DNA of 64,000 nt from Pseudogemmobacter humi (GCF_900609055.1 NZ_UXAW01000090.1:62001-126000), one strand, 5' to 3'. Shown: positions 36,094 to 48,430, counted from the stretch's first letter. Made by a program: numbers and translations. Notes: generated by a model not told the origin, from the letters alone.

Positions 36094-36891
36094 ATGACCC
36101 GCCCGCCCTATTCCTGGCCCTCCCCCGACCGCGATTATGCGAACGGCGATTTCATCCCCGGTGCCGCGGATTTCCCGCCGCGCTGGCGGGCGGAGGCTGC
36201 GGCGTTTCGCACAGGCCTCGGCGCCCGGGCGCAGCCGGATCTGGACTACGGCCCGGGCGCGCGCCAGCGCTATGACCTGTTCCTGCCCGAGGGCACGGCG
36301 CAGGGCACGGTGATCTTCATCCACGGCGGCTACTGGCTGGCCTTCGGGCGCGAGGATTTCTCTCATCTGGCGCGCGGGCCGCTGCTGCGGGGCTGGGCGG
36401 TGGCGATGCCGTCCTATACGCTCACCCCCGCCGCGCGCATCCATGAGATCACGGCGGAAATGGCGCGGCTGACCCGGCTGATCGCCGCGACGCGGCCGGG
36501 GCCGGTCACCGTCACCGGCCATTCCGCCGGCGGCCATCTGGCGGCGCGGATGGGCTGCGCGGATCTGGCGCTGCCGGTGGCGCGGGTGGTGCCGATCTCG
36601 CCGCTGGCCGAACTCGGGCCGCTGATGGCCTGCAAGATGAATAAGGATCTGCGCCTCGACACCGCAGAGGCCGCGACCGAAAGCCCGGCCCGGCTGACGC
36701 TTTCCCCCGGCACCTCGGCGCATATCCAGGTCGGCGCCAATGAGCGCCCGGCCTTCCTGTGGCAGGCGCGCACGCTGTCCGAGGAATGGGCCTGCCCCTG
36801 GACCGCTGCCCCCGGGTGCCACCATTTCGACGTGATCGACGCGCTGACCGACCCGGCCTCGGCGCTCACTGAAACCCTGCTCGCGGTCTGA
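36094..36891 (+). CDS. alpha/beta hydrolase, arylformamidase-like
   Basis: A 265-residue hydrolase with the HGGYW motif (FIHGGYWLAFGRED) that marks kynurenine formamidases and related esterases. The nucleophile Ser is in VTGHSAGGHLAARM, and a late His lies in APGCHHFDVIDAL. Arylformamidase converts N-formylkynurenine to kynurenine. A kynureninase gene lies 15 kb away in this window, so the organism has at least that later step. A different ester substrate is possible. Confidence 0.75.
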   Translation: MTRPPYSWPSPDRDYANGDFIPGAADFPPRWRAEAAAFRTGLGARAQPDLDYGPGARQRYDLFLPEGTAQGTVIFIHGGYWLAFGREDFSHLARGPLLRGWAVAMPSYTLTPAARIHEITAEMARLTRLIAATRPGPVTVTGHSAGGHLAARMGCADLALPVARVVPISPLAELGPLMACKMNKDLRLDTAEAATESPARLTLSPGTSAHIQVGANERPAFLWQARTLSEEWACPWTAAPGCHHFDVIDALTDPASALTETLLAV

Positions 36892-36893
36892 TC

Positions 36894-36920
36894 TTCATCC
36901 TGACCCAAATACCCCGGGGG
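36894..36920. repeat. dispersed 3'-end element, copy B
   Basis: CATCCTGACCCAAATACC followed by CCGGGGG, matching copy A at 11448–11475 base for base. It starts 2 bp after the hydrolase stop and is followed by a G+C-rich tail up to the convergent glpR gene, like copy A. Confidence 0.65.
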
Positions 36921-36957
36921 AGGAGGCGCGGAACGCGCCGGAGGGGGCGGCGCCCCC

Positions 36958-37725
36958 TCAGCCCTCGCCGGCCAGATGCACCGCGGTGCCCCAGTCCTCG
37001 CAGGCCCGCGTCAGATGCTCGCTCAAGGGCCGGTCGGTGAAGACCGCATCCAGATCGGCAAGCGAGGCCAGCCGCGCCGGGGCCGAGCGCTGGAATTTCG
37101 AGTGATCCGTCACCAGAAACGCGCGGCGCGCCTGTTTCAGGATCGCTTTCGAGACCCGCACCTCGGCCAGATCATAGTCGAGAATGTCGCCGTCGCCATC
37201 CACCGCCGAGCAGCCGATCACCGCGAAATCCACCTTGAACTGCGCAAGGAACTGCGTGGTCAGCTCGCCCACGAGGCCACCGTCCGAGCGCCTCAGCGTG
37301 CCGCCCGCCAGCACCACCTCGCAGGCCGGGTTGGCGGCGAGGATATTCGCCACATTCATGTTGTTCGTGACCACGGTGATGTTCTGATGCTGCAACAACG
37401 CATGGGCCACCGCCTCGGTTGTGGTGCCGATGTTCAGGATCAGGCTGGAATTGTCGGGGATATGCGCGGCGCAGGCCCTGGCGATCCGCGCCTTGGCCCT
37501 GTCGTTCATCTTGCGCCGGCTTTCCCAGGCGATGTTGGTCACGCCGGTGCGCGCGACCGCGCCCCCGTGTACCCGTTCCAGATGCCCGGCCTCGGCCAGT
37601 TCCGCCAGATCGCGGCGGATGGTCTGCAAGGTCACGTTGAGCCGGCTGGCCAGATCCTCGACCACCACCCGCCCCTCGGCGCGGGCGATATCGAGAATCT
37701 CGCTCTGACGAAAGCTGAGCGCCAT
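36958..37725 (-). CDS. glpR: DeoR-family repressor of the glycerol regulon
   Basis: A 255-residue regulator. The N-terminal DeoR helix-turn-helix (about 5–60) shows VVVEDLASRLNVTLQTIRRD and ELAEAGHLERVHGGAV. The C-terminal sugar-phosphate-binding domain includes LILNIGTTTEAVAHALLQH and VTDHSKFQRSAPARLA. The ATG at 37725 has GGGAGA upstream. It is divergent from glpD and the transporter genes, so glycerol-3-phosphate-relieved repression of that operon is the expected role. Candidate operators lie in the intergenic region. Confidence 0.9.
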   Translation of the reverse strand: MALSFRQSEILDIARAEGRVVVEDLASRLNVTLQTIRRDLAELAEAGHLERVHGGAVARTGVTNIAWESRRKMNDRAKARIARACAAHIPDNSSLILNIGTTTEAVAHALLQHQNITVVTNNMNVANILAANPACEVVLAGGTLRRSDGGLVGELTTQFLAQFKVDFAVIGCSAVDGDGDILDYDLAEVRVSKAILKQARRAFLVTDHSKFQRSAPARLASLADLDAVFTDRPLSEHLTRACEDWGTAVHLAGEG

Positions 37726-37888
37726 CGGCCGGTCTCCCTGTCTTTTCAGGCGCTCATGCCACGGATGGACGGGTTTGTCATCGGCGCGCCGCAGCGCCCT
37801 TGCCTTCGTTTTCCCGCGATTTTTCGCCGCATACGCGAAGGCGCGCAGACAAGCATTTGATATGATGGATCTTCGCATCTCGCATATG

Positions 37889-37930
37889 CGAAAAATTTCG
37901 ACTTATCCCTAAAACGAAAAAAAACGAAAA
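37889..37930. promoter_or_regulatory. candidate GlpR operators in the glpR–glpD intergenic region
   Basis: Inverted repeat CGAAA-AA-TTTCG (37889–37900), preceded by the palindrome CGCATATGCG (37881–37890), and an exact tandem pair AAAACGAAAA at 37911–37920 and 37921–37930. TTGACG (37938–37943) just downstream could be the glpD –35 box, so protein bound to the repeats would block the promoter. Confidence 0.55.
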
Positions 37931-37990
37931 CAGGCTATTGACGATTCCGGCCCCTGTGGCGCAGGCTGAGAAGCGGGGGAGGACCGGAAT

Positions 37991-39577
37991 TTGAGCGCGC
38001 AGATGCAGCCGGAAACGGCGGATCTTTTCGTGATTGGCGGCGGCATCAACGGCTGCGGCATCGCGCGCGACGCGGCGGGGCGCGGGCTTTCGGTCACGCT
38101 GGCCGAACAGGGCGATCTGGCGCAGGCGACCTCTTCGGCCTCGACCAAACTGTTCCACGGCGGGCTGCGCTATCTGGAATATTTCGAGTTCCGCCTGGTG
38201 CGCGAGGCGCTCTCTGAGCGCGAGGTGCTGCTGAGGAACATGCCGCATATCGCCCGGCCGATGCGCTTCGTGCTGCCTTACGATCCGGCGATGCGGTTCG
38301 AAAGCGATACGCCCACCTCGCGGCTTCTGGGCCATGTCATGCCCTGGATGCGGGGGCGCCGTCCGGCCTGGCTGATCCGGCTGGGCCTGTTCCTCTACGA
38401 CCATATCGGCGGGCGCAGGATCCTGCCCGGCACGGCCAGCCTCGATCTGCGGACCGACCCCGCCGGGCAGGCGCTGAAGCCCGGCTTCACCCGCGCCTGG
38501 GAATATTCCGACTGTCAGGTGGACGATGCGCGGCTCGTGGTGCTGAACGCGCGCGACGCCGGGGCGCGGGGCGCAAGGATCCTGACCCGCACCCGGGTCA
38601 GCGAAGCGAAGCGCGAGGCCGGGCACTGGCTGATCCGCACCGAAACGCCCGAGGGGCCCGCGACCCACCGCGCCCGTGTGCTGGTCAACGCGAGCGGCCC
38701 CTGGGTCGGCCATGTGATCCGCGACACGCTGCATCTGCGCACCGCCGAGGGCGTGCGCCTGGTGCGCGGCAGCCATATCGTCACCCGGCGCCTGTTCGAT
38801 CACGACCGCGCCTATTTCTTCCAGGGCCCGGATGGCCGCATCATCTTTGCCATCCCCTATGAGGGTGATTTTACCCTGATCGGCACCACCGACCAGGACC
38901 ACCAGGGCGCCCCGGGCGAGGCGGTCTGCTCGGACGCCGAGCGCGATTATCTCTGCGCCTTCGCCAGCCGCTGTTTCGCCCGCCCCGTCACCCCCGCCGA
39001 TGTGGTCTGGAGCTATTCCGGCGTCCGCCCGCTTTACAACGACGGGGCGAAATCGGCGACGGCGGCGACGCGGGAATATGTGCTCTCGCTGGACCGCGAC
39101 GGCGCCCCCCTGCTGAACGTGTTCGGCGGCAAGATCACCACCTACCGCCGGCTGGCGGAACAGGCGATGGCGAAACTCGCGCCGTTCTTCCCGCAGGCGG
39201 GCCGGCCCTGGACCGCGGACGCGCCGCTGCCGGGCGGCGATTTCCCGCATGACGGCCTGCCCGCACTGATCGCCGGGCTGAGGGCCGCGCATCCGTTCCT
39301 GAGCGAAGCCGGGGCCCGCCGCCTCGCCCGCGCCTATGGGTCTGACGCCGCGCAGATCCTCGGCAATGCCCGCGAGGCGGCTGATCTGGGCCGGGATTTC
39401 GGCGCGGGCCTGACTGAGGCCGAACTGCGCTGGCTGATGGAGAAGGAATACGCCCGCACGCCCGAGGATGTGATCTGGCGGCGCACGAAACTGGGGCTGC
39501 GGCTGAGCGCGGACCAGATCGCCGCCCTCGCCGAGCATATGGCGCAGCACGGCGCGCAGACAACAACCGCCGCCTGA
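37991..39577 (+). CDS. glpD: FAD-dependent glycerol-3-phosphate dehydrogenase
   Basis: A 528-residue membrane-associated flavoenzyme that oxidises glycerol-3-phosphate to dihydroxyacetone phosphate and passes electrons to quinone. The FAD motif FVIGGGINGCGIARDAAGRG is followed by the family pattern ATSSASTKLFHGGLRYLE. Substrate-site segments include YEGDFTLIGTTDQDH, and FGGKITTYRRLAEQAM is typical of GlpD. Full length. It is first gene of the glp operon; glpS starts 21 bp after its stop. Confidence 0.97.
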   Translation: MSAQMQPETADLFVIGGGINGCGIARDAAGRGLSVTLAEQGDLAQATSSASTKLFHGGLRYLEYFEFRLVREALSEREVLLRNMPHIARPMRFVLPYDPAMRFESDTPTSRLLGHVMPWMRGRRPAWLIRLGLFLYDHIGGRRILPGTASLDLRTDPAGQALKPGFTRAWEYSDCQVDDARLVVLNARDAGARGARILTRTRVSEAKREAGHWLIRTETPEGPATHRARVLVNASGPWVGHVIRDTLHLRTAEGVRLVRGSHIVTRRLFDHDRAYFFQGPDGRIIFAIPYEGDFTLIGTTDQDHQGAPGEAVCSDAERDYLCAFASRCFARPVTPADVVWSYSGVRPLYNDGAKSATAATREYVLSLDRDGAPLLNVFGGKITTYRRLAEQAMAKLAPFFPQAGRPWTADAPLPGGDFPHDGLPALIAGLRAAHPFLSEAGARRLARAYGSDAAQILGNAREAADLGRDFGAGLTEAELRWLMEKEYARTPEDVIWRRTKLGLRLSADQIAALAEHMAQHGAQTTTAA

Positions 39578-39598
39578 GCGCGGGATGACGGAGGACAC

Positions 39599-40702
39599 AT
39601 GGTGCTGGAACTGAAGGGTGTGGGCAAATCCGTGGCCGGACGCCCCCATATCCACCCCACCGATCTGCGGCTGGACGGCGGCACGATGAACGTGCTGCTC
39701 GGCCCCACTCTGTCGGGCAAGACCACGCTGATGCGGCTGATGGCGGGGCTCGACCAGCCGACCACCGGGCGGGTGTTCCAGAACGGCGAGGACGTGACCG
39801 GCCGCCGCGTCCAGGACCGCGGCGTCGCCATGGTTTACCAGCAGTTCATCAACTATCCCGGCATGACGGTTTACGAAAACATCGCCTCGCCCCTGCGGAT
39901 CCTGCGCCGCCCGCGCGAGGAAATCGACCGGCGCGTGCGCGAGACCGCCGAAATGCTGCGGCTGACCCCGATGCTGGAGCGGAAACCGCTGGAACTGTCG
40001 GGCGGCCAGCAGCAGCGTTGCGCGCTGGCGCGGGCGCTGGTCAAGGGCGCCGGGCTGGTGCTGCTCGATGAGCCATTGGCCAATCTCGACTACAAGCTGC
40101 GCGAGGAATTGCGCATGGAAATTCCAAAGATCTTCGAGGCTTCCGGCGCGATCTTCGTCTATGCCACCACCGAACCCGAGGAGGCTTTGCTGCTCGGCGG
40201 CAATACCGCGACGCTGTGGCAGGGCCGCGTGACCCAGTTCGGACCGACAGCGCAGGTCTACCGCCAGCCGAAAGATGCGACCACCGCCCGGGTGTTCTCG
40301 GACCCGCCGATGAATTTCGTCCCGATCTTCCGCGAGGGCAACCGCATCTGCTTCGGCGCGACCGCCAACGCCCCCGCCGAGGGCGCGCTGGCCGCTCTGC
40401 CCGAAGGCCGCTACATCGCAGGTTTCCGCGCCAACCACTTGCGGATCAACAGACATTCCGGCGCGGCGGTGGAATTTGACGCCAAGGTTCTCGTCACCGA
40501 GATCACCGGCTCCGAGACCTTCATCCATGTCGGCCATGGCGAGGACCGCTGGATCGGCCTCGTTGGCGGCATCCACAACCTTGAGGCCGGGGCGCCGCTG
40601 TCGGTCTGGCTCGACCCCGCGCATGTCTATGTCTTCGGCCCCGACGGTGAGCTGGTGGTTCCCGCCGGCTATGCCCTCGCCCCGCAAGAGAAGGTCGCCT
40701 GA
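39599..40702 (+). CDS. glpS: glycerol ABC transporter ATP-binding subunit GlpS
   Basis: A 367-residue ATPase of the carbohydrate-uptake group. Walker A is GPTLSGKTTLM, signature ELSGGQQQRCALARAL, Walker B LVLLDEPLANLD. A C-terminal regulatory domain (about 240–367) follows. It is the first of two ATPases in the operon; GlpS and GlpT probably form a heterodimer, as in the GlpSTPQUV system described in Rhizobium leguminosarum. It ends 1 bp before the glpT start. Confidence 0.93.
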   Translation: MVLELKGVGKSVAGRPHIHPTDLRLDGGTMNVLLGPTLSGKTTLMRLMAGLDQPTTGRVFQNGEDVTGRRVQDRGVAMVYQQFINYPGMTVYENIASPLRILRRPREEIDRRVRETAEMLRLTPMLERKPLELSGGQQQRCALARALVKGAGLVLLDEPLANLDYKLREELRMEIPKIFEASGAIFVYATTEPEEALLLGGNTATLWQGRVTQFGPTAQVYRQPKDATTARVFSDPPMNFVPIFREGNRICFGATANAPAEGALAALPEGRYIAGFRANHLRINRHSGAAVEFDAKVLVTEITGSETFIHVGHGEDRWIGLVGGIHNLEAGAPLSVWLDPAHVYVFGPDGELVVPAGYALAPQEKVA

Positions 40703-40703
40703 C

Positions 40704-41774
<1,071 letters not shown>

Positions 41775-41777
41775 GCC

Positions 41778-42665
41778 ATGGACAGACCCTGGAACAACAA
41801 GGCCTGGTTTCTGGTGCTGCCGGTGCTGGCGCTGGTGGCGATCTCGGCGGTGATCCCGCTGATGACGGTGGTGAACTACGCCTTCAACGACACATTCGGC
41901 AACAACCAGTTCTTCTGGGCGGGGCTGGAATGGTTCGACGAGATGATCCATTCCTCGCGCCTGCATGGCGCTTTGGGGCGGCAGATCCTGTTCTCGGCGA
42001 TCATCCTCGCCATCGAAGTGCCGCTCGGCATCTTCATCGCGCTGAACATGCCGAAGAACAAGGGCTTCTGGTCCTCGCTCTGCCTTGTGCTGATGGCGCT
42101 GCCGCTCCTGATCCCGTTCAACGTGGTCGGCACCATCTGGCAGATCTTCGGCCGGGTGGACATCGGGCTTCTGGGCCGCACGCTTTCGGCGCTCGGGGTG
42201 GATTACAACTACGTCTCGGATCCGATCGACGCCTGGATCACCGTGATCGTAATGGATGTCTGGCACTGGACCTCGCTGGTCGCGCTTTTGTGCTTCGCGG
42301 GCCTGCAAAGCATCCCGCAAGCCTATTACCAGGCAGCGAAAATCGACCAGGCCAGCCGTTGGGCGGTGTTCCGCCATATCGAACTGCCGAAGATGAAGGG
42401 CGTTTTGCTGATCGCGGTTCTGCTCAGGTTCATGGACAGTTTCATGATCTACACCGAGCCTTTCGTCGTCACCGGAGGCGGCCCCGGCAATGCCACCACC
42501 TTCCTGTCGATTGATCTGGCGAAGATGGCCACCGGCCAGTTCGACCTTGGCCCGGCGGCGGCGTTCTCGCTGATGTATTTCCTTGTGATCCTGCTGATCT
42601 CCTGGGTGTTCTATACCGTGATGACCAATCTCGACCGTGACGAAACCAGCGGGGAGGCGAAGTGA
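41778..42665 (+). CDS. glpP: glycerol ABC transporter permease GlpP
   Basis: A 295-residue inner-membrane permease of the MalF type, six predicted helices. The EAA loop facing the ATPase reads YYQAAKIDQASRWAVFRHIELP. N-terminal MDRPWNNKAWFLVLPVLALV is typical of sugar ABC permeases. Its stop overlaps the glpQ start by one base (TGATG), so the two permeases are made in step. Confidence 0.94.
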   Translation: MDRPWNNKAWFLVLPVLALVAISAVIPLMTVVNYAFNDTFGNNQFFWAGLEWFDEMIHSSRLHGALGRQILFSAIILAIEVPLGIFIALNMPKNKGFWSSLCLVLMALPLLIPFNVVGTIWQIFGRVDIGLLGRTLSALGVDYNYVSDPIDAWITVIVMDVWHWTSLVALLCFAGLQSIPQAYYQAAKIDQASRWAVFRHIELPKMKGVLLIAVLLRFMDSFMIYTEPFVVTGGGPGNATTFLSIDLAKMATGQFDLGPAAAFSLMYFLVILLISWVFYTVMTNLDRDETSGEAK

Positions 42666-43468
42666 TGCGCATCCGCCCCTCTGCCATCGTCATGACGGTC
42701 TATATCCTGTTCCTTTTGCTGCCGATCTACTGGCTTCTGAATATGAGCCTGAAGACCAATGCCGAGATCACCGGCGGCTTCAGCCTCTGGCCGCGCGACC
42801 TGACCTTCCGCAATTTCGCGACCATCCTGTCGGACCCAAGCTGGTATATGGGTTACGTTAACTCGCTGATCTATGTGGTTCTGAACACGGTGATTTCCAT
42901 CACCGTCGCTCTGCCCGCGGCCTATGCGTTCAGCCGTTACCGCTTCCTTGGCGACAAGCATCTGTTCTTCTGGCTGCTGACCAACCGGATGGCGCCGCCC
43001 GCGGTCTTCGCGCTGCCGTTCTTCCAGCTTTATTCGGCGATGAACCTGATCGACACCCATATCGCGGTGGCGCTGGCGCATTGCCTCTTCAACGTGCCGC
43101 TGGCGGTCTGGATCCTTGAGGGCTTCATGCGCGGCGTGCCCAAGGAGATCGACGAGACTGCCTGGATCGACGGCTATTCCTTCCCGCGCTTTTTCGCCCG
43201 CATCTTCATGCCGCTGATCGCGAACGGGATCGGGGTCGCCGCCTTCTTCTGCTTCATGTTCTCCTGGGTGGAGCTGCTGCTCAGCCGCACCCTGACCACC
43301 ACGGTCGCCAAACCCATCGGCGTGACCATGACCCGCACCGTCTCGGCCAGTGGGATGGACTGGGGCGTGCTGGCGGCGGCCGGGATCCTGACGCTGATCC
43401 CCGGCGCCCTGGTGATCTGGTTCGTGAGGAATTACATCGCCCGCGGCTTCGCCCTGGGCCGGGTCTGA
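42665..43468 (+). CDS. glpQ: glycerol ABC transporter permease GlpQ
   Basis: A 267-residue MalG-type permease, second half of the GlpPQ channel. The EAA loop reads IDETAWIDGYSFPRFFARIFMP. The ATG at 42665 overlaps the glpP stop; a GTG three bases earlier is less likely. It is unrelated to the glycerophosphodiester phosphodiesterase GlpQ of E. coli despite the shared symbol. Confidence 0.94.
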   Translation: MRIRPSAIVMTVYILFLLLPIYWLLNMSLKTNAEITGGFSLWPRDLTFRNFATILSDPSWYMGYVNSLIYVVLNTVISITVALPAAYAFSRYRFLGDKHLFFWLLTNRMAPPAVFALPFFQLYSAMNLIDTHIAVALAHCLFNVPLAVWILEGFMRGVPKEIDETAWIDGYSFPRFFARIFMPLIANGIGVAAFFCFMFSWVELLLSRTLTTTVAKPIGVTMTRTVSASGMDWGVLAAAGILTLIPGALVIWFVRNYIARGFALGRV

Positions 43469-43480
43469 GGGAGGATGGCC

Positions 43481-43882
43481 ATGACGCAAACCCGCTGGCT
43501 CGCACTCTACGCCGTCACCACGCTGATCATGCTGGCGATCCTCGGCGCGCTCTGGATCGAGGTGCCGCTGAAGGACGGCGCGCGCAATATCACCGGGCAG
43601 ATGTTCCCGGGCGGCTGGATGGCCTGGACCTTCCCGGTCGCTCTGTTCTTCTGGATCATCGCAAGCCTCTTGATCGTGATGACCCTGCTTGCGATCCGTT
43701 TCCCCGAGACGCCGCGCATCGGCATCCTCGGGATCGAGACCACCCGGGGCGACCGGCTGTTCATCAGCCTGCTCGGCTCGGCCTTCATCGCGCTGATCTG
43801 GCTTTTCTTCGCGGGCCCGCCGGTCTGGGGCGCGCTTGTTCTCTGCCTTCTCTGGGCCGCGGCGGTCTTCGCCCTGGTCTGA
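43481..43882 (+). CDS. glpU: GlpU, DUF2160 small membrane protein of the glycerol transporter
   Basis: A 133-residue protein with four hydrophobic segments (about 7–26, 48–72, 92–108 and 112–131) and a conserved central loop, MFPGGWMAWTFPVALFFW and RIGILGIETTRGDRLFISLL. The ATG at 43481 is preferred to 43475 because GGAGG (43470–43474) would otherwise abut the start. This protein is always found between the permease and binding-protein genes of glycerol ABC operons. Its function is unknown; an accessory transporter subunit is the natural guess. Confidence 0.88.
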   Translation: MTQTRWLALYAVTTLIMLAILGALWIEVPLKDGARNITGQMFPGGWMAWTFPVALFFWIIASLLIVMTLLAIRFPETPRIGILGIETTRGDRLFISLLGSAFIALIWLFFAGPPVWGALVLCLLWAAAVFALV

Positions 43883-43959
43883 GGAAGGAATGCAGCGGGG
43901 CCAGGCGGCAGGAGGGCCGCCCCGCCCCTGACAACGACAACTTTCAACGGGAGGAAACA

Positions 43960-45681
43960 ATGAAACGGAAAGTCACTTCCACCGCCATGGCGCTGGCGCT
44001 GCTGGCGCTCGGCGCCCCGGCCTGGGCCGATATGGACGCGGCGAAAGCCTTCCTCGATGCCGAGATCGGCGATCTGTCCTCGCTGAGCCGCGAGCAGCAG
44101 GAAGCCGAGATGCAATGGTTCATCGACGCCGCAGGGCCCTTCCAGGGCATGGAGATCAAGGTGGTCTCGGAAACCATCACCACCCATGAATACGAATCCA
44201 AGGTGCTGGCGCCCGCATTCACCGCCATCACCGGGATCAAAATCACCCATGACCTGATCGGCGAGGGCGATGTGGTCGAACGGCTGCAAACCCAGATGCA
44301 GTCGGGCGAGAACATCTATGACGCCTATATCAACGACTCGGATCTGATCGGCACCCACTGGCGCTACAAACAGGCGCGCAGCCTGACCGACTGGATGGCG
44401 GGCGACGGGGCAGACGTGACCAGCCCGACGCTTGACCTTGAGGATTTCATCGGGCTGAAATTCACCACCGCCCCGGACGGCGACCTCTACCAGTTGCCCG
44501 ATCAGCAATTCGCCAATCTCTACTGGTTCCGCTACGACTGGTTCTCGGACGAAAAGACCAGGGCCGATTTCAAAGAGGCTTACGGCTACGACCTCGGTGT
44601 GCCGCTGAACTGGTCGGCCTATGAGGATATCGCCGAATTCTTCACTGGCCGCGACATGAGCTATATGGGCGGGCCGGCTTCGGGCGTTTTCGGCAATATG
44701 GACTACGGCAAGAAAGACCCCTCGCTCGGCTGGCGCTACACCGATGCCTGGTTCTCGATGGCCGGGGGCGGTGACAAGGGCGAGCCGAACGGTCTGCCGG
44801 TCGACGAATGGGGCATCCGGGTGGATGAGAACTCGCGCCCGGTGGGTTCATGCGTGGCGCGGGGCGGCGCGACCAATGACGCGGCCGCGGTCTATGCCGT
44901 GACCAAGGCGATCGAATGGCTGCAAAAATACACCCCGCCCGAGGCCATGGGCATGACCTTCGGCGAGGCCGGGCCGGTGCCCGCTCAGGGCAATATCGCC
45001 CAGCAGATGTTCTGGTACACCACCTTCACCGCCGATATGGTGAAGCCCGGAACCGCGGTGATGAACGATGATGGCACGCCGAAATGGCGCATGGCCCCCT
45101 CGCCCCATGGCGCCTACTGGTCCGAGGGCACCAAGGTCGGCTATCAGGACGTGGGTTCGTGGACGCTGATGGAATCCACTCCGGTCGACCGCGCGAAAGC
45201 CGCCTGGCTTTATGCCCAGTTCGTCACCTCGAAAACGGTCGATGTGAAGAAGGCCCATACCGGGCTGACCTTCGTGCGCGATTCCACCATCAACCACGAA
45301 AGCTTCACCGAGCGTTCGCCGCAGCTTGGCGGTCTGGTGGAATTCTACCGCTCGCCCGCGCGGGTGGCCTGGTCGCCCACCGGCACCAACGTGCCGGATT
45401 ACCCGAAACTGGCGCAGCTCTGGTGGCAGAACATCGGCGACGCGATGTCGGGCGCCAAGACGCCGCAAGAGGCGCTCGATGCGCTTTGCGCCGAACAGGA
45501 GCGGGTGATGGAACGGCTGGAGCGCGCCGGGGTTCAGGGCGACATCGGCCCGAAGCTGAACGAGGAGAAGGATCCGCAGGAATGGCTCGATGCCGAAGGC
45601 TCGCCGGTGGCGAAGCTCGAGAACGAGGATCCGGCGCCGGAAACCATCAGCTATGACGAACTGATCAAGTCCTGGCAGTAA
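43960..45681 (+). CDS. glpV: glycerol ABC transporter substrate-binding protein GlpV
   Basis: A 573-residue periplasmic binding protein, larger than common sugar-binding proteins but normal for this group. The signal peptide ends at about residue 23 (GAPAWA|D). The mature part shows [20 protein letters not shown] and [20 protein letters not shown], then the Trp-rich ligand region. It delivers glycerol to GlpPQ. It is followed by a 103-bp spacer packed with hairpins and then glpK. Confidence 0.93.
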   Translation: MKRKVTSTAMALALLALGAPAWADMDAAKAFLDAEIGDLSSLSREQQEAEMQWFIDAAGPFQGMEIKVVSETITTHEYESKVLAPAFTAITGIKITHDLIGEGDVVERLQTQMQSGENIYDAYINDSDLIGTHWRYKQARSLTDWMAGDGADVTSPTLDLEDFIGLKFTTAPDGDLYQLPDQQFANLYWFRYDWFSDEKTRADFKEAYGYDLGVPLNWSAYEDIAEFFTGRDMSYMGGPASGVFGNMDYGKKDPSLGWRYTDAWFSMAGGGDKGEPNGLPVDEWGIRVDENSRPVGSCVARGGATNDAAAVYAVTKAIEWLQKYTPPEAMGMTFGEAGPVPAQGNIAQQMFWYTTFTADMVKPGTAVMNDDGTPKWRMAPSPHGAYWSEGTKVGYQDVGSWTLMESTPVDRAKAAWLYAQFVTSKTVDVKKAHTGLTFVRDSTINHESFTERSPQLGGLVEFYRSPARVAWSPTGTNVPDYPKLAQLWWQNIGDAMSGAKTPQEALDALCAEQERVMERLERAGVQGDIGPKLNEEKDPQEWLDAEGSPVAKLENEDPAPETISYDELIKSWQ

Positions 45682-45688
45682 GAGGCTC

Positions 45689-45756
45689 TTGCGGGCGGCG
45701 CAGACCGCCCGCAAATTTCTTGGAAGAAATTTGACCGGAATTTTGGAAAATTCCGG
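45689..45756. repeat. three consecutive perfect hairpins between glpV and glpK
   Basis: Stem 1: TTGCGGGCGG (45689–45698)/CCGCCCGCAA (45705–45714). Stem 2: AAATTTCTT (45713–45721)/AAGAAATTT (45724–45732). Stem 3: CCGGAATTTT (45735–45744)/AAAATTCCGG (45747–45756). Stems 2 and 3 each have the same two-base loop GG. Stem 1 and stem 2 share two bases, so they could be alternatives. They may set glpK expression apart from the transporter genes or protect the upstream mRNA. Confidence 0.85.
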
Positions 45757-45784
45757 GGCCCGCGATCAGGGGAAAGCGCCGGAC

Positions 45785-47268
<1,484 letters not shown>

Positions 47269-47272
<4 letters not shown>

Positions 47273-48402
47273 TCTACGCCATCGAGGCCCCGCCCCGCAT
47301 CCTGTTCGGCCGCGGCGAGGCCGCCAAAGCCCCCGCCATCCTTGCCACCTTCGGCCCGCGCGGCGTGATCGTCCATGGCCGCTCTGCCGCCCGCGCCGCC
47401 TGGCTCGCGACCGCCCTGCCCGGCCATGCCATCCTCTCCATCGCCTGCCCGGGCGAGCCGGTGCTGGACGATCTGACAGGGGCGCTGACCGAGGCCCGCG
47501 CCCACCGCCCCGACTGGGTGGCGGCGGTGGGCGGCGGCGCGGCGCTCGATCTCGGCAAGGCGCTCGCCGCACTGATCCCGGCGCCGGGCACGCCGATGGA
47601 CCATCTGGAAGTGGTCGGCCGGGGCCTGCCGCTCTCGGACCCGCCGCTGCCGTGGATCGCGCTGCCCACCACCGCCGGCACCGGAGCCGAGGTCACCCGG
47701 AACGCGGTGATCGGCCTGCCGGAACATGGCCGCAAGGTCTCGCTGCGCGATCCCGCGATGCTGGCGCGGGTCGCCATCATTGACCCTTCGCTGACCGACG
47801 GCTGCCCGCGCGAAGTGACGCTCGCCTCGGGCCTCGACGCGATCACGCAAGGGATCGAGCCCTTCCTGTCGGGCCGCGCGACGCCTTTCACCGACGCGAT
47901 CACCCGCCCGACGCTGGCCCTGGGCCTGCCCGCTTTGATGCGGCTGATGCAGGCCGAGGATACCGCCGCGCGCGACATGATGGCGCATGTCAGTCTGACC
48001 GGCGGGCTCGCGCTGGCGAATGGCGGGCTCGGCGCGGTGCATGGCCTTGCCGGGGTGATCGGCGGCCGGATCCCGGCGGCCCATGGCGCGATCTGCGGCG
48101 CGCTGCTCGGCCCGGTCTTGCGCGCGAACCATGCGGCCACCAAAGCCACCCCCTTCGCCGCCCGCCTGACCGAGGTCTTCACCGCCCTCGCCCCGGCGCT
48201 CGGCTGCGCTCCCCAAGACACGCCCGAGGCCCTCGCCGCCTGGGCGCATGACGCCGGCCTGCCCCGCCTCGCCGCGCTCAGCCTCAAACGCGACCAGATC
48301 CCCGACATCGCCGCCGCCTCGGCCAGTTCCAGTTCGATGAAAGGCAACCCGGTGCCGCTGCCGCAAAACGCGCTGGAACGGATCCTCGAAGCCGCGCTTT
48401 GA
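47269..48402 (+). CDS. iron-containing alcohol dehydrogenase, coupled to glpK
   Basis: A 377-residue group III Fe-ADH with a maleylacetate-reductase-like beginning ([16 protein letters not shown]). NAD-binding motif is [16 protein letters not shown], and [17 protein letters not shown] is typical. Metal ligands are expected at DAITQGIEP and the two His in [16 protein letters not shown]. It starts inside the glpK stop, so it belongs to the glycerol operon. It could oxidise glycerol or reduce a C3 aldehyde or ketone; maleylacetate reduction is unlikely in this context. The substrate is not established. Confidence 0.88.
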
Positions 48403-48430
48403 TTTTCACCCTGACGAAAATACCCCGGGG
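48403..48430. repeat. dispersed 3'-end element, variant copy C
   Basis: CACCCTGACGAAAATACC followed by CCGGGG, a diverged copy of the element at 11448 and 36894. It begins directly after the Fe-ADH stop and again precedes a G+C-rich tail leading to a convergent gene (pntB). Confidence 0.55.
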
